In this document: positions 1 through 8,719 of the stretch, one piece after another
Numbering within the stretch: position 1 is the first letter of the stretch
Layout of the letters: each line of letters starts with the position of its first letter
NCBI RefSeq assembly: GCF_943736985.1
Contig: NZ_CALSFS010000002.1
Coordinates: forward strand, 1 to 64,000
Source: Clostridium sp. Marseille-Q2269
GTDB lineage: Bacteria; Bacillota; Clostridia; Clostridiales; Clostridiaceae
Length of the DNA stretch: 64,000 nucleotides
Direction of reading: 5' to 3'
The notes under the pieces: model-generated
What the model was told of the DNA's origin: nothing
Databases searched by the model: none
The model's input: only the letters and a program-made list of their open reading frames with translations
Program-made: the position numbers and the translations under genes

Positions 1-160
1 GTCCTGTTTACTTTACGCTTAAATCTTAGTTTACAAATAAAGTATTCTAATTATTTTTCTAGATATCTATTTTTCCTAAAAGTATTCCTTGTTTTAATCC
101 ATTTAAAGACTGTTATATAATTTTTCAGTTTCATATAAATATTTTAAATTTAAATATAAA

Positions 161-323
161 CAGAATTGTTGGCTTTAGAGGGAGTTTTACTCCTTATAAG
201 TCGTTATCCTTTAGGAAAAAATCGTTATACAACTTTCAAGAAAAGCAGAGAGTCCAAATCTTCGATTTGGTGCGAATGGCTTTCACAGAGTGCGATGGGA
301 GTACTAGAGGGGGTAGTCGTCGG
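161..323. mobile_element. 163-bp insertion inside repeat copy L
   Basis: Present in copy L and absent from copy R, where the flanks are contiguous. The insert is bounded by ATAAA at 156-160 and again at 324-328, as a target duplication would be. It is noticeably richer in G than its surroundings and holds a small stem with loop CTTCG at about 256-272. There is no ORF. It resembles a miniature insertion of unknown type. Loss from copy R is the alternative, but the duplicated ATAAA favours gain. Confidence 0.6.
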
Positions 324-544
324 ATAAAACAATTGGCGTAGCCAGGAAATTAATATAGGTAAATTTTATCAATGATACACTTACTCCGTATGCTACGCAT
401 GAATTTTCTAACGAAAATTTTTTAAAAGCCTTTTCTTTTAATAATAAAAATAATTGTAGATTTTATGTAACAAAGAGGATTAAAATGCTCATTTTGTACT
501 TCCTATTCCATAGAAAATTACGTTTAAATAGTTATATTATCTTT

Positions 545-759
545 CCTTAGATTAAAAAATTGGGATATGTGGTGTAAAAGGCATTTGAACAAAATTAGAG
601 ATCCTTATTTGTTTTCCCAAAATATATGTACATTCCAAATTATTGTTTGAGCGTTTAGCGAGTTATAATTTGGAATCATATATTTTAAGGAAAAACAAAT
701 TAGAATCTCTTATTGAAGTGAATTGCCTTTCAAGCCACATATCCTTTTTTAATCTAAGG
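545..759. repeat. 215-bp near-palindrome (long hairpin) in copy L
   Basis: Both ends read CCTTAGATTAAAAAA on opposite strands, and matching continues inward through GGATATGTGG, AAAGGCA, AGAGAT, TTTGTTTT and AAATATATG blocks to ATTCCAAATTAT beside the tip. As RNA it would fold into one ~95-bp imperfect stem with a small tip around GAGCGTTTAGCGAG. The same structure occurs at 46382-46597. Confidence 0.85.
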
Positions 760-792
760 TAGTGACTTTTTACGTCACAATTTTCTTAAGTA

Positions 793-821
793 TTGACAAA
801 AGTATGAGGTAACAATAAAAT
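793..821 (+). promoter_or_regulatory. Probable vegetative promoter of mnmA
   Basis: TTGACA at 793-798 and TAAAAT at 816-821 with a 17-bp spacer, 48 bp before the mnmA start and just outside the end of the repeat homology. Confidence 0.6.
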
Positions 822-868
822 AATCATATTGAATTATAGTAGATTAAAATAGGGAATTAGGTGATAAA

Positions 869-1930
869 ATGTCAAAGGGAACCGTTGCATTAGCTATGAG
901 TGGAGGAGTAGATAGTTCTGTATCTGCATATATATTAAAGGAAAAGGGTTATGATGTAATTGGAATTCATATGGATTTGTGGAGAGATGAAAGAAAAGAA
1001 TATTGTAATAAATCTGCAGCAGAGGATGCAAGAAAAGTAGCAGATAAATTAAATATTCCTTTTTACATTATAAATATTGAAAAGGAATTTAAAGATAATG
1101 TCATTGATTATTTTGTAGATGAATATTTAAGTGGAAGAACTCCTAATCCTTGTGTAGCTTGCAATAAAACTATAAAATTTGAAGCTTTTTTCAATGCTGC
1201 TAAACAATTTGGAGCGGATTTTATGGCTACAGGACATTATTGCAGAATAGAAGAGAGAAATGAAAGAAAAGTTATAGTTAAAGCTGAAGATGACAAAAAA
1301 GATCAAACTTATATGATGTATAATTTAAAACAATATCAGCTAGAGAGAACTATAATGCCTTGTGGTGAATATAAAAAAGATCACATAAGAAAAATAGCTG
1401 AAGACATAGGATTAGATGTTTATAATAAAAAGGATAGTCAAGAAATATGTTTTATACCAGATAATGATCATGGAGCATTTATCAAAAGAGTCTATAAAAA
1501 GAAAATAAAGCAGGGAAATTTTGCTGATAAACAAGGGAATATAATTGGTAAACATAAAGGTATAATATATTATACTATAGGACAAAGAAAAGGGTTAGGA
1601 ATTGCTTTAGGAAAACCAGCTTATGTAATAGATATAAACCCTGTTACTAATGAAGTAGTCATAGGAGATGAAAAAGACATTTTTCATACAGAATTAATAG
1701 CAAAAGCTGTAAACTTTATTTCTTTTGATAAATTGGAAGAACCAATAGAATTAGAAGCAAAGGTAAGATATTCTGGTAAGCCATCTAAAGCTACAATAAT
1801 ACCATTAGAAGATAATAGGGTGAAAGTAGTATTCCAGCATAAACAAAGGGCTATAACAAAGGGACAATCTGTAGTATTTTATGATAAAGATATGCTAGTT
1901 GGTGGAGGAATAATAGAAGGGATAGCATAA
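869..1930 (+). CDS. mnmA: tRNA-specific 2-thiouridylase MnmA
   Basis: This cytosolic enzyme adds sulfur to U34 of tRNAs for Glu, Gln and Lys, activating the base with ATP and taking persulfide sulfur from a cysteine desulfurase relay. The 353-residue product has the usual family length. The PP-loop ATP motif SGGVDSS is at residues 11-17. The catalytic Cys95 lies in NPCVAC and the second conserved Cys194 in SQEICFIPD. The C-terminal third fits the OB-fold/tRNA-binding region. The ATG is preceded by AGGTGAT. It stands alone, with its own promoter, directly downstream of repeat copy L. Confidence 0.96.
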   Translation: MSKGTVALAMSGGVDSSVSAYILKEKGYDVIGIHMDLWRDERKEYCNKSAAEDARKVADKLNIPFYIINIEKEFKDNVIDYFVDEYLSGRTPNPCVACNKTIKFEAFFNAAKQFGADFMATGHYCRIEERNERKVIVKAEDDKKDQTYMMYNLKQYQLERTIMPCGEYKKDHIRKIAEDIGLDVYNKKDSQEICFIPDNDHGAFIKRVYKKKIKQGNFADKQGNIIGKHKGIIYYTIGQRKGLGIALGKPAYVIDINPVTNEVVIGDEKDIFHTELIAKAVNFISFDKLEEPIELEAKVRYSGKPSKATIIPLEDNRVKVVFQHKQRAITKGQSVVFYDKDMLVGGGIIEGIA

Positions 1931-2065
1931 TAAAATCTTTGCTTATAATTTTAAATATTAATTTTAAATTTTTATCTATAAAGAGCTATTATTGTACTAA
2001 GGGTTCTTTTTAGGTTTATTTATATGGTATTTATATGAATTTATTCAATAATTTTAAATAATGGT

Positions 2066-2107
2066 AAAAATCTATGAATAACAACCAGTTATCATAGATT
2101 TTTTTGT
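2066..2107 (+). terminator. Rho-independent terminator
   Basis: AAAAATCTATGA pairs with TCATAGATTTTT and is followed by a T tract. It lies 135 bp after mnmA and ends 79 bp before the next gene's start, so it insulates the regulator from mnmA readthrough. Confidence 0.75.
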
Positions 2108-2185
2108 GCTATAGTAAATATATATTTAATAAATTTATATATCAATAACAATAAATTATTTATAAATGTGAGAGGAGGTTAAAAG

Positions 2186-4090
2186 TTGGAAATTTATAAT
2201 CACCATGAGATAATAAAAAAATCTCACAATAGATGTATCAAATATGGTATAAAAAAAGAGAAAGTTTTTCCTACAACAATTCTTAAAGAGGATAAATTAA
2301 GAGTATTGTTGGAAAGAAACGGTGAGCTAATAAAAATTGCAAAGCATTTTATAAAAATACTTTATGATTTTTTAAAAGGATCTGGATTTGCATTATATCT
2401 TACAGATAAAACAGGTTTTCCACTTATAATTATAGGGGATGAAGATATAATAAAAGATATGGCAGATATGGGGATTGTAGAAGGTGCTGATATGAGTGAA
2501 AAGAGTACAGGCACCAATGCTATAGGTACTGCTCTTAAAGAAGATCGTTCCATTCAAATTTCGGGAGATGAGCATTACATTTATGCTTATAATGTATGGA
2601 CATGTTCTGCAGCTATCATTCACAATAAAGAAAGAAGTATAATTGGATGTCTTAATTTAACTGGAAGACGTCAATTGGTTCATCCTCATTCATTAGGACT
2701 AGTTGTAGCAGCGGTAAAGTCTATTGAAAATGGTTTAGAGGCAGAAAAATCGGAAAATGAACTTTTTAAAACACATCAATATTTGAATAAAGTTATAGAT
2801 TCTATAAATTCAGGAATGTTTGCTGCAGATATAAATGGATTAATAAAATCCATAAATAACAGTGCATGCATAATGTTGAATATTAAAAAAGAAAATATTA
2901 TGAAGATAAGGACACAAGATATTTTATGTAATTGGGAATATATATTAAATGCACTTAACAGTGGAAAAAAGTATGAAAATAAGGAGATTATATATTCAAA
3001 TAATAATAAAAAGAAAAGATTTAATATAACAGCCTACCCTATAAAGAATAAAAATGGAACTATAACAGGTGCAGTTGTAATGTTTAAAGACATGATGAAT
3101 GTATACAATTTGGTTAATAAATATACAGGAATGATTGCTACATATACCTTTGATGACATAGTTGGTAAAAGTGAAAAGTTTATAACAACAATAAGACAAG
3201 CCAAGAAAATATCTAATAGTCCTTCTACGGTTCTTATTCAAGGTGAAAGTGGAACAGGAAAAGAGCTTATTGCCCATTCAATACATAATAATAGCAACAG
3301 AAAAAATAATAGTTTTGTAGCTATAAATTGTGGAGCTATACCAAAGAGCCTAATAGAAAGTGAACTTTTTGGATATGAAGAGGGTGCCTTTACTGGTGCT
3401 AAACGTGGTGGACATGTAGGCAAATTTGAACTTGCTAGTGGAGGCACTTTGTTTTTAGACGAAATAGGGGAAATGCCATTACATATGCAAGTTAATCTTT
3501 TAAGGGTACTTCAAGAAGGTTCTTTTACAAGAATAGGTGGAAATAAATATATAAACATAGATATAAGAATAATTGCTGCTACAAATAAAGATTTAAAAGC
3601 TGAAGTAAAAAAAGGTACTTTTAGAGAGGATTTATATTATAGATTAAGTGTAATTCCCATATGTGTTCCCCCATTGAGAGAAAGAAAAGAAGATATAGAA
3701 ATACTCATAGAATATTTTCTAAAGGTTAAATCTATAAAATTAAACAAACCTATACCTAATATAAGTGAGGATTTATACGAAGAACTTATAAATTACAGAT
3801 GGCCAGGAAATGTTAGAGAAATAGAAAATTGCATTGAAAACATAGTAAATATGGATGGAAATATTTCTTTTGATTTTGAAACAAAATTTTTGGATAAGAC
3901 ATGGGAGAATATAGACAAAAACAATCTAGAAATTGAATTATGCTCTTTAGTACAACTAGAAAAGAGAGCAATAATAAATTCCATACAAAAATGCCATGGT
4001 AATATTACTAAAGTTTCTAAGATTCTGGGTATAAATAGAAGTACTTTATATTCAAAAATAAAAAAATACAATATAATTTTAAAAAGATAA
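2186..4090 (+). CDS. AcoR-like sigma-54 activator (GAF-PAS-AAA+-HTH)
   Basis: Enhancer-binding activator of RNA polymerase sigma-54. The 634-residue product has an N-terminal GAF-like sensor (about 30-190), a PAS-like segment (about 195-310), an AAA+ core (about 320-560) with Walker A GESGTGKE and the sigma-54 contact loop GAFTGA, and a Fis-type helix-turn-helix at the C-terminus (SKILGINRSTLYSKIKKY). The TTG start is chosen because AGAGGAGG lies 7 bases upstream. The next gene, an alcohol dehydrogenase, has a -24/-12 promoter, so that gene is the likely target. The activating signal cannot be read from the sequence; acetoin or an alcohol/ketone would fit the family. Confidence 0.9.
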   Translation: MEIYNHHEIIKKSHNRCIKYGIKKEKVFPTTILKEDKLRVLLERNGELIKIAKHFIKILYDFLKGSGFALYLTDKTGFPLIIIGDEDIIKDMADMGIVEGADMSEKSTGTNAIGTALKEDRSIQISGDEHYIYAYNVWTCSAAIIHNKERSIIGCLNLTGRRQLVHPHSLGLVVAAVKSIENGLEAEKSENELFKTHQYLNKVIDSINSGMFAADINGLIKSINNSACIMLNIKKENIMKIRTQDILCNWEYILNALNSGKKYENKEIIYSNNNKKKRFNITAYPIKNKNGTITGAVVMFKDMMNVYNLVNKYTGMIATYTFDDIVGKSEKFITTIRQAKKISNSPSTVLIQGESGTGKELIAHSIHNNSNRKNNSFVAINCGAIPKSLIESELFGYEEGAFTGAKRGGHVGKFELASGGTLFLDEIGEMPLHMQVNLLRVLQEGSFTRIGGNKYINIDIRIIAATNKDLKAEVKKGTFREDLYYRLSVIPICVPPLRERKEDIEILIEYFLKVKSIKLNKPIPNISEDLYEELINYRWPGNVREIENCIENIVNMDGNISFDFETKFLDKTWENIDKNNLEIELCSLVQLEKRAIINSIQKCHGNITKVSKILGINRSTLYSKIKKYNIILKR

Positions 4091-4108
4091 AATTTAATAT
4101 GAAATATT

Positions 4109-4187
4109 AATATTGTTTAAAAAAGCAACAATGTTGTTAAAAGCAACACTATTTTAATGAAAAACTGTTGTTTTTTTAAACAATATT
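4109..4187 (+). promoter_or_regulatory. Large inverted repeat: terminator and/or activator site
   Basis: Two 22-bp arms (4109-4130 and 4166-4187) match at 21 of 22 positions. Inside lies a smaller TGTTG/CAACA hairpin, so GCAACA or its complement occurs repeatedly. The second arm runs into a T tract, giving a terminator for the activator gene. The repeated GCAACA boxes 55-130 bp upstream of the -24 element also look like an upstream activating site. The two roles are not exclusive. Confidence 0.6.
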
Positions 4188-4241
4188 TTTTTATAAAATA
4201 ATTTTAGTGTGAAATGTAAGCTATAGGTTAAAAAAATACTT

Positions 4242-4257
4242 TGGCATGTTAATTGCT
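4242..4257 (+). promoter_or_regulatory. Sigma-54 (-24/-12) promoter of adh
   Basis: TGGCATG at 4242-4248, four bases, then TTGCT at 4253-4257. This matches the TGGCAC-N5-TTGC consensus with correct spacing, 52 bp upstream of the adh start and just after a sigma-54 activator gene. Confidence 0.85.
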
Positions 4258-4308
4258 AAATGAAAGTATATAAATATTTTAAAATTATACTTAGGAGGGA
4301 ATTATATT

Positions 4309-5370
4309 ATGAAGGGTTTTGCAATGTTAGGTATAAATAAAGTAGGTTGGATTGAAAAAGAAAATCCAAAGGCAGGTTCATATGACGCAATAGTACGTCC
4401 ATTAGCTATATCACCTTGTACATCAGATATACATACCGTTTTTGAGGGAGCTTTAGGTGATAGGCATAATATGATATTAGGACACGAATCTGTGGGCCAG
4501 GTTGTTGAAGTTGGCAGTGAAGTAAAAGATTTTAAACCTGGTGATAAAGTTATTGTTCCTGCAATAACTCCTGATTGGAGATCTTTAGAAGTTCAAGCTG
4601 GATTTCATCAACATTCAAATGGTATGTTAGCAGGTTGGAAATTTTCAAATTTTAAAGATGGAGTATTTGCAGAATTATTTCATGTAAATGATGCAGATAT
4701 GAATCTTGCAACTTTACCTGATAATATACCATTGGAAAGTGCGGTTATGATAACTGATATGATGACTACAGGATTTCATGGAGCAGAATTAGCGGATATA
4801 CAATTAGGATCAAGTGTTGTAGTAATTGGAATAGGTGCTGTTGGTTTAATGGCTATAGCAGGTGCTAAATTACGAGGGGCTGCTAGAATTATAGGAGTAG
4901 GAAGTAGGCCAGTTTGTGTTGAAGCTGCAAAATTTTATGGAGCATCAGATATTGTAAATTATAAAAATGGAGATATAGTTAAACAAGTCTTAGAATTGAC
5001 TAATGGAGAAGGTGTTAACCGTGTCATTATGGCAGGAGGTGGAGTTGATACTTTAAGACAAGCAGTGTCAATGGTTAAACCAGGAGGAACAATTTCAAAT
5101 ATTAACTATCATGGCACTGGTGAAACACTTCCAATACCTCGTGTAGAATGGGGATGTGGGATGGCTCATAAAAGCATTAGAGGAGGTCTTTGTCCTGGTG
5201 GACGTCTCAGAATGCAAATGCTTGCAGACCTTGTAAAATATAATCGTGTGGATTTAAGCAAATTGGTTACACATGTATTTGAAGGTTATGATAATATAGA
5301 AAAAGCTCTTCTGCTGATGAAGGATAAACCAAAGGATTTAATTAAACCTGTAGTATTACTAAATAAATAA
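4309..5370 (+). CDS. adh: NADP-dependent secondary alcohol dehydrogenase
   Basis: Zinc enzyme that interconverts secondary alcohols and ketones (for example 2-propanol/acetone) with NADP(H). The 353-residue sequence closely follows the C. beijerinckii/Thermoanaerobacter enzyme. Catalytic zinc ligands Cys37, His59, Glu60 and Asp150 are all present. The Rossmann motif GIGAVG is at about 174-179, and Ser199-Arg200 match the NADP-phosphate pocket of that family. AGGAGGG precedes the ATG. It is monocistronic: a sigma-54 promoter upstream, a terminator downstream. The physiological substrate is inferred from the family. Confidence 0.95.
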   Translation: MKGFAMLGINKVGWIEKENPKAGSYDAIVRPLAISPCTSDIHTVFEGALGDRHNMILGHESVGQVVEVGSEVKDFKPGDKVIVPAITPDWRSLEVQAGFHQHSNGMLAGWKFSNFKDGVFAELFHVNDADMNLATLPDNIPLESAVMITDMMTTGFHGAELADIQLGSSVVVIGIGAVGLMAIAGAKLRGAARIIGVGSRPVCVEAAKFYGASDIVNYKNGDIVKQVLELTNGEGVNRVIMAGGGVDTLRQAVSMVKPGGTISNINYHGTGETLPIPRVEWGCGMAHKSIRGGLCPGGRLRMQMLADLVKYNRVDLSKLVTHVFEGYDNIEKALLLMKDKPKDLIKPVVLLNK

Positions 5371-5416
5371 AACTTAAATATAGTTTGTGTAATTTGAAAT
5401 AAATGTATAATATTTT

Positions 5417-5452
5417 ATAGTGTAATAAAGTTTTTTATTGCACTATTTTTTA
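5417..5452 (+). terminator. Rho-independent terminator after adh
   Basis: ATAGTGTAATAAA pairs with TTTATTGCACTAT and is followed by T-rich sequence. Confidence 0.85.
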
Positions 5453-5643
5453 TTGTTTATAATGATGATATATTAATTTATTATGCTATAAAGCCTTTGT
5501 AATTATAGTTATTATATAGTAATTTATATATTTTAAAATGTATAAATTGCTATATAATAAAATAATAAAGTTAAATAAAATGAAAAAATCCTTATAAATA
5601 TGTTAAAATATTAAGGTCGTCTTTATATTTGAGGAGGTGCATT

Positions 5644-7926
5644 ATGGCTATTGAAAAAGAAAATTTTAATATTGAAAAAGAAAATCTTAATAAAACTATA
5701 AAATGGATAAAAGGAAAGATAGCATCTTTAAATGAAAGAGAAGAAGAAATATCAAATAAGATAAATCAAATAAATAAGGAAGTTAAGGGAGCATATAATT
5801 ATGAAGTAGAAGCATTGTATAATTCTTTACAAATAAATAAAAAAGATGTAGATTCTTATAATTCATCAGTTTCTATACCTTATTTTGCTAGAATTGATTT
5901 TAAAGAAAAATTAAGAGATAGTGAGAGTTTTTATATAGGAAAAGTAGGATTATTAGATGAAGATGACAAAGAAGAGATGGTTGTAGATTGGAGAGCTCCT
6001 ATAGCAGATCTTTATTATAGTGGAGTACAAGGTAAAGCTTCCTATGAAGCTCCTATTGGAAATATAGAAGGTGAACTTTTACTTAAGAGAAAATTTATTA
6101 TAAAAAATGAAAAATTAATAGATGCTTTTGATGAAGGAATAAATGAAATTATATTAAATTTTAATGAAGATAATGAAGAAAAAGCTTTAATAGATGAATT
6201 TTTAAAGATAAACTTAGAAGAGAATAGAGGAAATAAATTAAAAGATATAGTTTCAACTATACAAAAAGAACAAAATGATATTATAAGAGCAAATATGTAT
6301 AAGCCACTTATAATACAAGGTTCAGCAGGTTCAGGTAAAACCACAATAGCCCTTCATAGAATAGCGTATTTATTGTATAAATATAAGAATAAAATTACAG
6401 GAGAAGACATAATAATATTAGCTCCAAATGAATTGTTTTTAGATTATATATCTGAAGTTCTTCCTAATTTAGGAGTAGATAAAGTAAAACAGAGCACTTT
6501 TAATAAATTTTCTCAAGAAATATTAAACTTTAATTATGAGATAATAGATAAGGATAAAAAGTTAGTTAAAATTATAGAAGATAAGAATAATAAAGAAAAT
6601 AAATTTATAACTAATAGTAGTAAATTAAAAGGGTCTTTAGTTTATAAAAAGATGTTAGATAGATATATAAAGTATTTGGAATTAAATGATATATTTATAG
6701 ATGATATAGAAATAGACGGGTATGTATTGTTCCCTTCTAGAGAAATAGTAAGACTTTATAAGAATGATTTAAAACATCTTCCGTTAAACAAAAGAAAGAT
6801 TGAAATAGGAAGATATTTAAAGAATAAAATAGAAGAAAAAATTGAAAATGTGTGGAATGATATAGATAGAGATTATATTTTAAAAATAAGAAAAACAAGA
6901 GAACGATATGAAGGAAAACAGCAAAGGGATAATATTATAGAATTATATGAAGAAAGAGATGAAAAGAAGGAAAAAATAAAATTAGAAGCAGAATTAGTAT
7001 TGAATGATACCATTAAAGAATGGCTAATTGATGATGTGGTAGAAGTTTATAGAGATATGTACATTGATGAAGAAAACTTAAATTATGCAACAAATGGCAT
7101 AATACCAGAAGTATTAGTCAGTTATATGAAAAATAAAATAGAAAAAGAAATAGATCAGTGTAAAATAGACGAAGAAGATCTAGCAGCCATCTTATATTTA
7201 AAGATAAAAATAGATGGAGTAGATGATTATAAATTTGCACATATGGTTATAGATGAAGCTCAAGATTATAGTCCTTTAGAATTATATGTTTTGAAGTTGA
7301 TTTCTAAATCTAGAGGATACACTATAGTAGGTGATTTAGGGCAAAGTATATATTATTATAAAGGTATAGAAGACTGGGGCAAACTAGTTAAAGAGGTTTA
7401 TGAAGAGGGAGAATACATTCCATTAAAACAAAGTTATAGATCTACAGTAGAAATAGTGAATTTTGCCAATAAAGTATTAAGAAAACAAAAAAACAATTTA
7501 GAACCAGCAAAAGCAGTATTAAGGCATGGGAAATATCCAGAAAGTATTCAATATCAGGACGAAGAAGATTTTTATAAAAAATTAAATAATGTTATTGAAT
7601 ATATAGAAAAAAAAGCAGACAAGACTATAGCAATAATTTGTAAGGACTATGAACAATGTAAAAATCTAAAAAAGTTTTTATATTTGAAAGATCAAGAACA
7701 ATGGGAAATAGTAGATAAAAATACTGAAATATTACCCAAAAGAATAATTATCCCATCTTATATTACAAAGGGATTGGAATTCGATTGTTCTATAATTTAT
7801 GATTGTAGCCAAGAAAACTATGGAGAAAATGAATTAGATAAGAAGATTTTATATGTAGTATTAACAAGAGCATTGCATGAAGAATATGTATTTTATAGAG
7901 ATAAGATAACTAAACTATTAACATAA
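5644..7926 (+). CDS. helD: HelD-like UvrD-family helicase (RNA polymerase recycling factor)
   Basis: Superfamily 1 ATPase of the HelD group, which in Firmicutes binds RNA polymerase and frees stalled complexes. The 760-residue product starts with a long charged coiled-coil arm (about 1-60), then has Walker A GSAGSGKTT near 230, the Walker B-like VIDEAQDYSPLE near 540, motif GDLGQSIYYYKG, and a UvrD C-terminal part ending VVLTRALHEEY. The ATG at 5644 is preferred over a TTG at 5629 because GAGGAGG sits 6 bases before it. No partner genes are nearby. A related DNA-repair helicase is the alternative. Confidence 0.85.
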   Translation: MAIEKENFNIEKENLNKTIKWIKGKIASLNEREEEISNKINQINKEVKGAYNYEVEALYNSLQINKKDVDSYNSSVSIPYFARIDFKEKLRDSESFYIGKVGLLDEDDKEEMVVDWRAPIADLYYSGVQGKASYEAPIGNIEGELLLKRKFIIKNEKLIDAFDEGINEIILNFNEDNEEKALIDEFLKINLEENRGNKLKDIVSTIQKEQNDIIRANMYKPLIIQGSAGSGKTTIALHRIAYLLYKYKNKITGEDIIILAPNELFLDYISEVLPNLGVDKVKQSTFNKFSQEILNFNYEIIDKDKKLVKIIEDKNNKENKFITNSSKLKGSLVYKKMLDRYIKYLELNDIFIDDIEIDGYVLFPSREIVRLYKNDLKHLPLNKRKIEIGRYLKNKIEEKIENVWNDIDRDYILKIRKTRERYEGKQQRDNIIELYEERDEKKEKIKLEAELVLNDTIKEWLIDDVVEVYRDMYIDEENLNYATNGIIPEVLVSYMKNKIEKEIDQCKIDEEDLAAILYLKIKIDGVDDYKFAHMVIDEAQDYSPLELYVLKLISKSRGYTIVGDLGQSIYYYKGIEDWGKLVKEVYEEGEYIPLKQSYRSTVEIVNFANKVLRKQKNNLEPAKAVLRHGKYPESIQYQDEEDFYKKLNNVIEYIEKKADKTIAIICKDYEQCKNLKKFLYLKDQEQWEIVDKNTEILPKRIIIPSYITKGLEFDCSIIYDCSQENYGENELDKKILYVVLTRALHEEYVFYRDKITKLLT

Positions 7927-8196
7927 AATTATAAAAACTTATTGACAAAATTATTATAAATAAACAAAATTATGACAAATATTTAACAATATTGAAGAGA
8001 TTTTAAATTTTAGAAATATTAAAATCCTAAAAACTCTACTTTATATTTTATAAAAAATTTATCAAAAGCTTTATATAAATTTATCACCTTAAGACTTACA
8101 GATTAATTTTTTATAATAAAATATAATACTTAAGTTAAGTATTACTGCATATTTTAGGCAAATAAAAAGATCCGCATTTACATGCGGAGGGGAGTA

Positions 8197-8268
8197 ATGG
8201 GTTTATATTTGTTAGAGTTCTTTTTAGTGTACTCATATAACAATTTAATAATATCATATAGAAGATAA
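8197..8268 (+). CDS. Possible 23-residue hydrophobic peptide
   Basis: A short ORF starting MGLYLLEFFLVYSY, with a good GGAGGGGAG ribosome-binding site 2-6 bases upstream that is partly contained in a small CCGCAT/ATGCGG hairpin. Hydrophobic aromatic peptides of this size include type I toxins, but I see no antisense RNA promoter I would trust. It could be chance. No function is assigned. Confidence 0.25.
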   Translation: MGLYLLEFFLVYSYNNLIISYRR

Positions 8269-8364
8269 GGCAGTCAATAATTTAACAATTAAAAATTTCT
8301 TAATTTATTGACTATTCTATAAATTAAATGTTATAATCTAAAAATAATTTAATATAGTCATTCG

Positions 8365-8608
8365 GATGAAGGTAATGGGAGAGTTACAATTTTGTACACC
8401 GAAGAAGTTAATCTTTCAGGTTTCCTATTTTAGGATAAAGACCGTTACTGGACGGGCCTCTGGAGAGACTCTTAAAGAGCACCGAAGGAGCAAGTTTATT
8501 TAATTTACTTTTATAATATTTATAATATACAGTTTTGTGTTTAGAACATTGAATATTATAAAGATAAATTTATAAATGAAACTCTCAGGTAAAAGGACAG
8601 AGGACGGG
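8365..8608 (+). promoter_or_regulatory. Tandem glycine riboswitch
   Basis: Two glycine aptamers in series. The first has GGGAGAG at about 8377, ACACCGAAGAAG and TCTTTCAGGT. The second has GGAGAGAC at about 8462, GCACCGAAGGAGCAA and ACTCTCAGGTAAAAGGACAGAG ending near 8602. Both carry the conserved core of the class, joined by a short linker. It precedes an Na+:alanine/glycine symporter gene, which is now broken. Confidence 0.93.
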
Positions 8609-8621
8609 TTAAAGCATAACC

Positions 8622-8665
8622 AGAGGCCTTTTAATGTACTATTTTTATACATTAGGGGTCTTTTT
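8622..8665 (+). terminator. Riboswitch expression-platform terminator
   Basis: AGAGGCC...AATGTA pairs with TACATTAGGGGTCT followed by T5, directly after the second glycine aptamer and before the symporter gene. Glycine binding would be expected to alter its formation. Confidence 0.75.
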
Positions 8666-8719
8666 AGTTTTAGTCAATTCTTTTGTCCTCATTATTAACT
8701 AGATTAAGGAGGATAAAAA

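Larger units (their letters stand above)
1..788 (+). repeat. Large multi-hairpin repeat element, copy L
   Basis: This stretch has no convincing gene. It matches the reverse complement of 46356-47020 along its length, apart from an insertion at 161-323 and an indel near 360-375. It contains a run of hairpins: a GGC-GTA-GCC stem near 345, a stem near 392-402 with loop TAC, a stem near 402-420 with loop TAAC, a weak stem near 470-500, and a 215-bp near-palindrome at 545-759. Homology ends about 788, just before the mnmA promoter. It is truncated by the window start, so its left part (compare 47021-47145) is unseen. I do not recognise the family; a large structured RNA or a non-autonomous mobile element are both possible. 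Confidence 0.8.

Noticed and set aside
230-330. T-box leader in the insertion of copy L
   Set aside because: GAGAG...GGTGCGAA resembles part of a T-box stem I, but there is no T-box sequence, antiterminator or downstream aminoacyl-tRNA synthetase or amino-acid gene.
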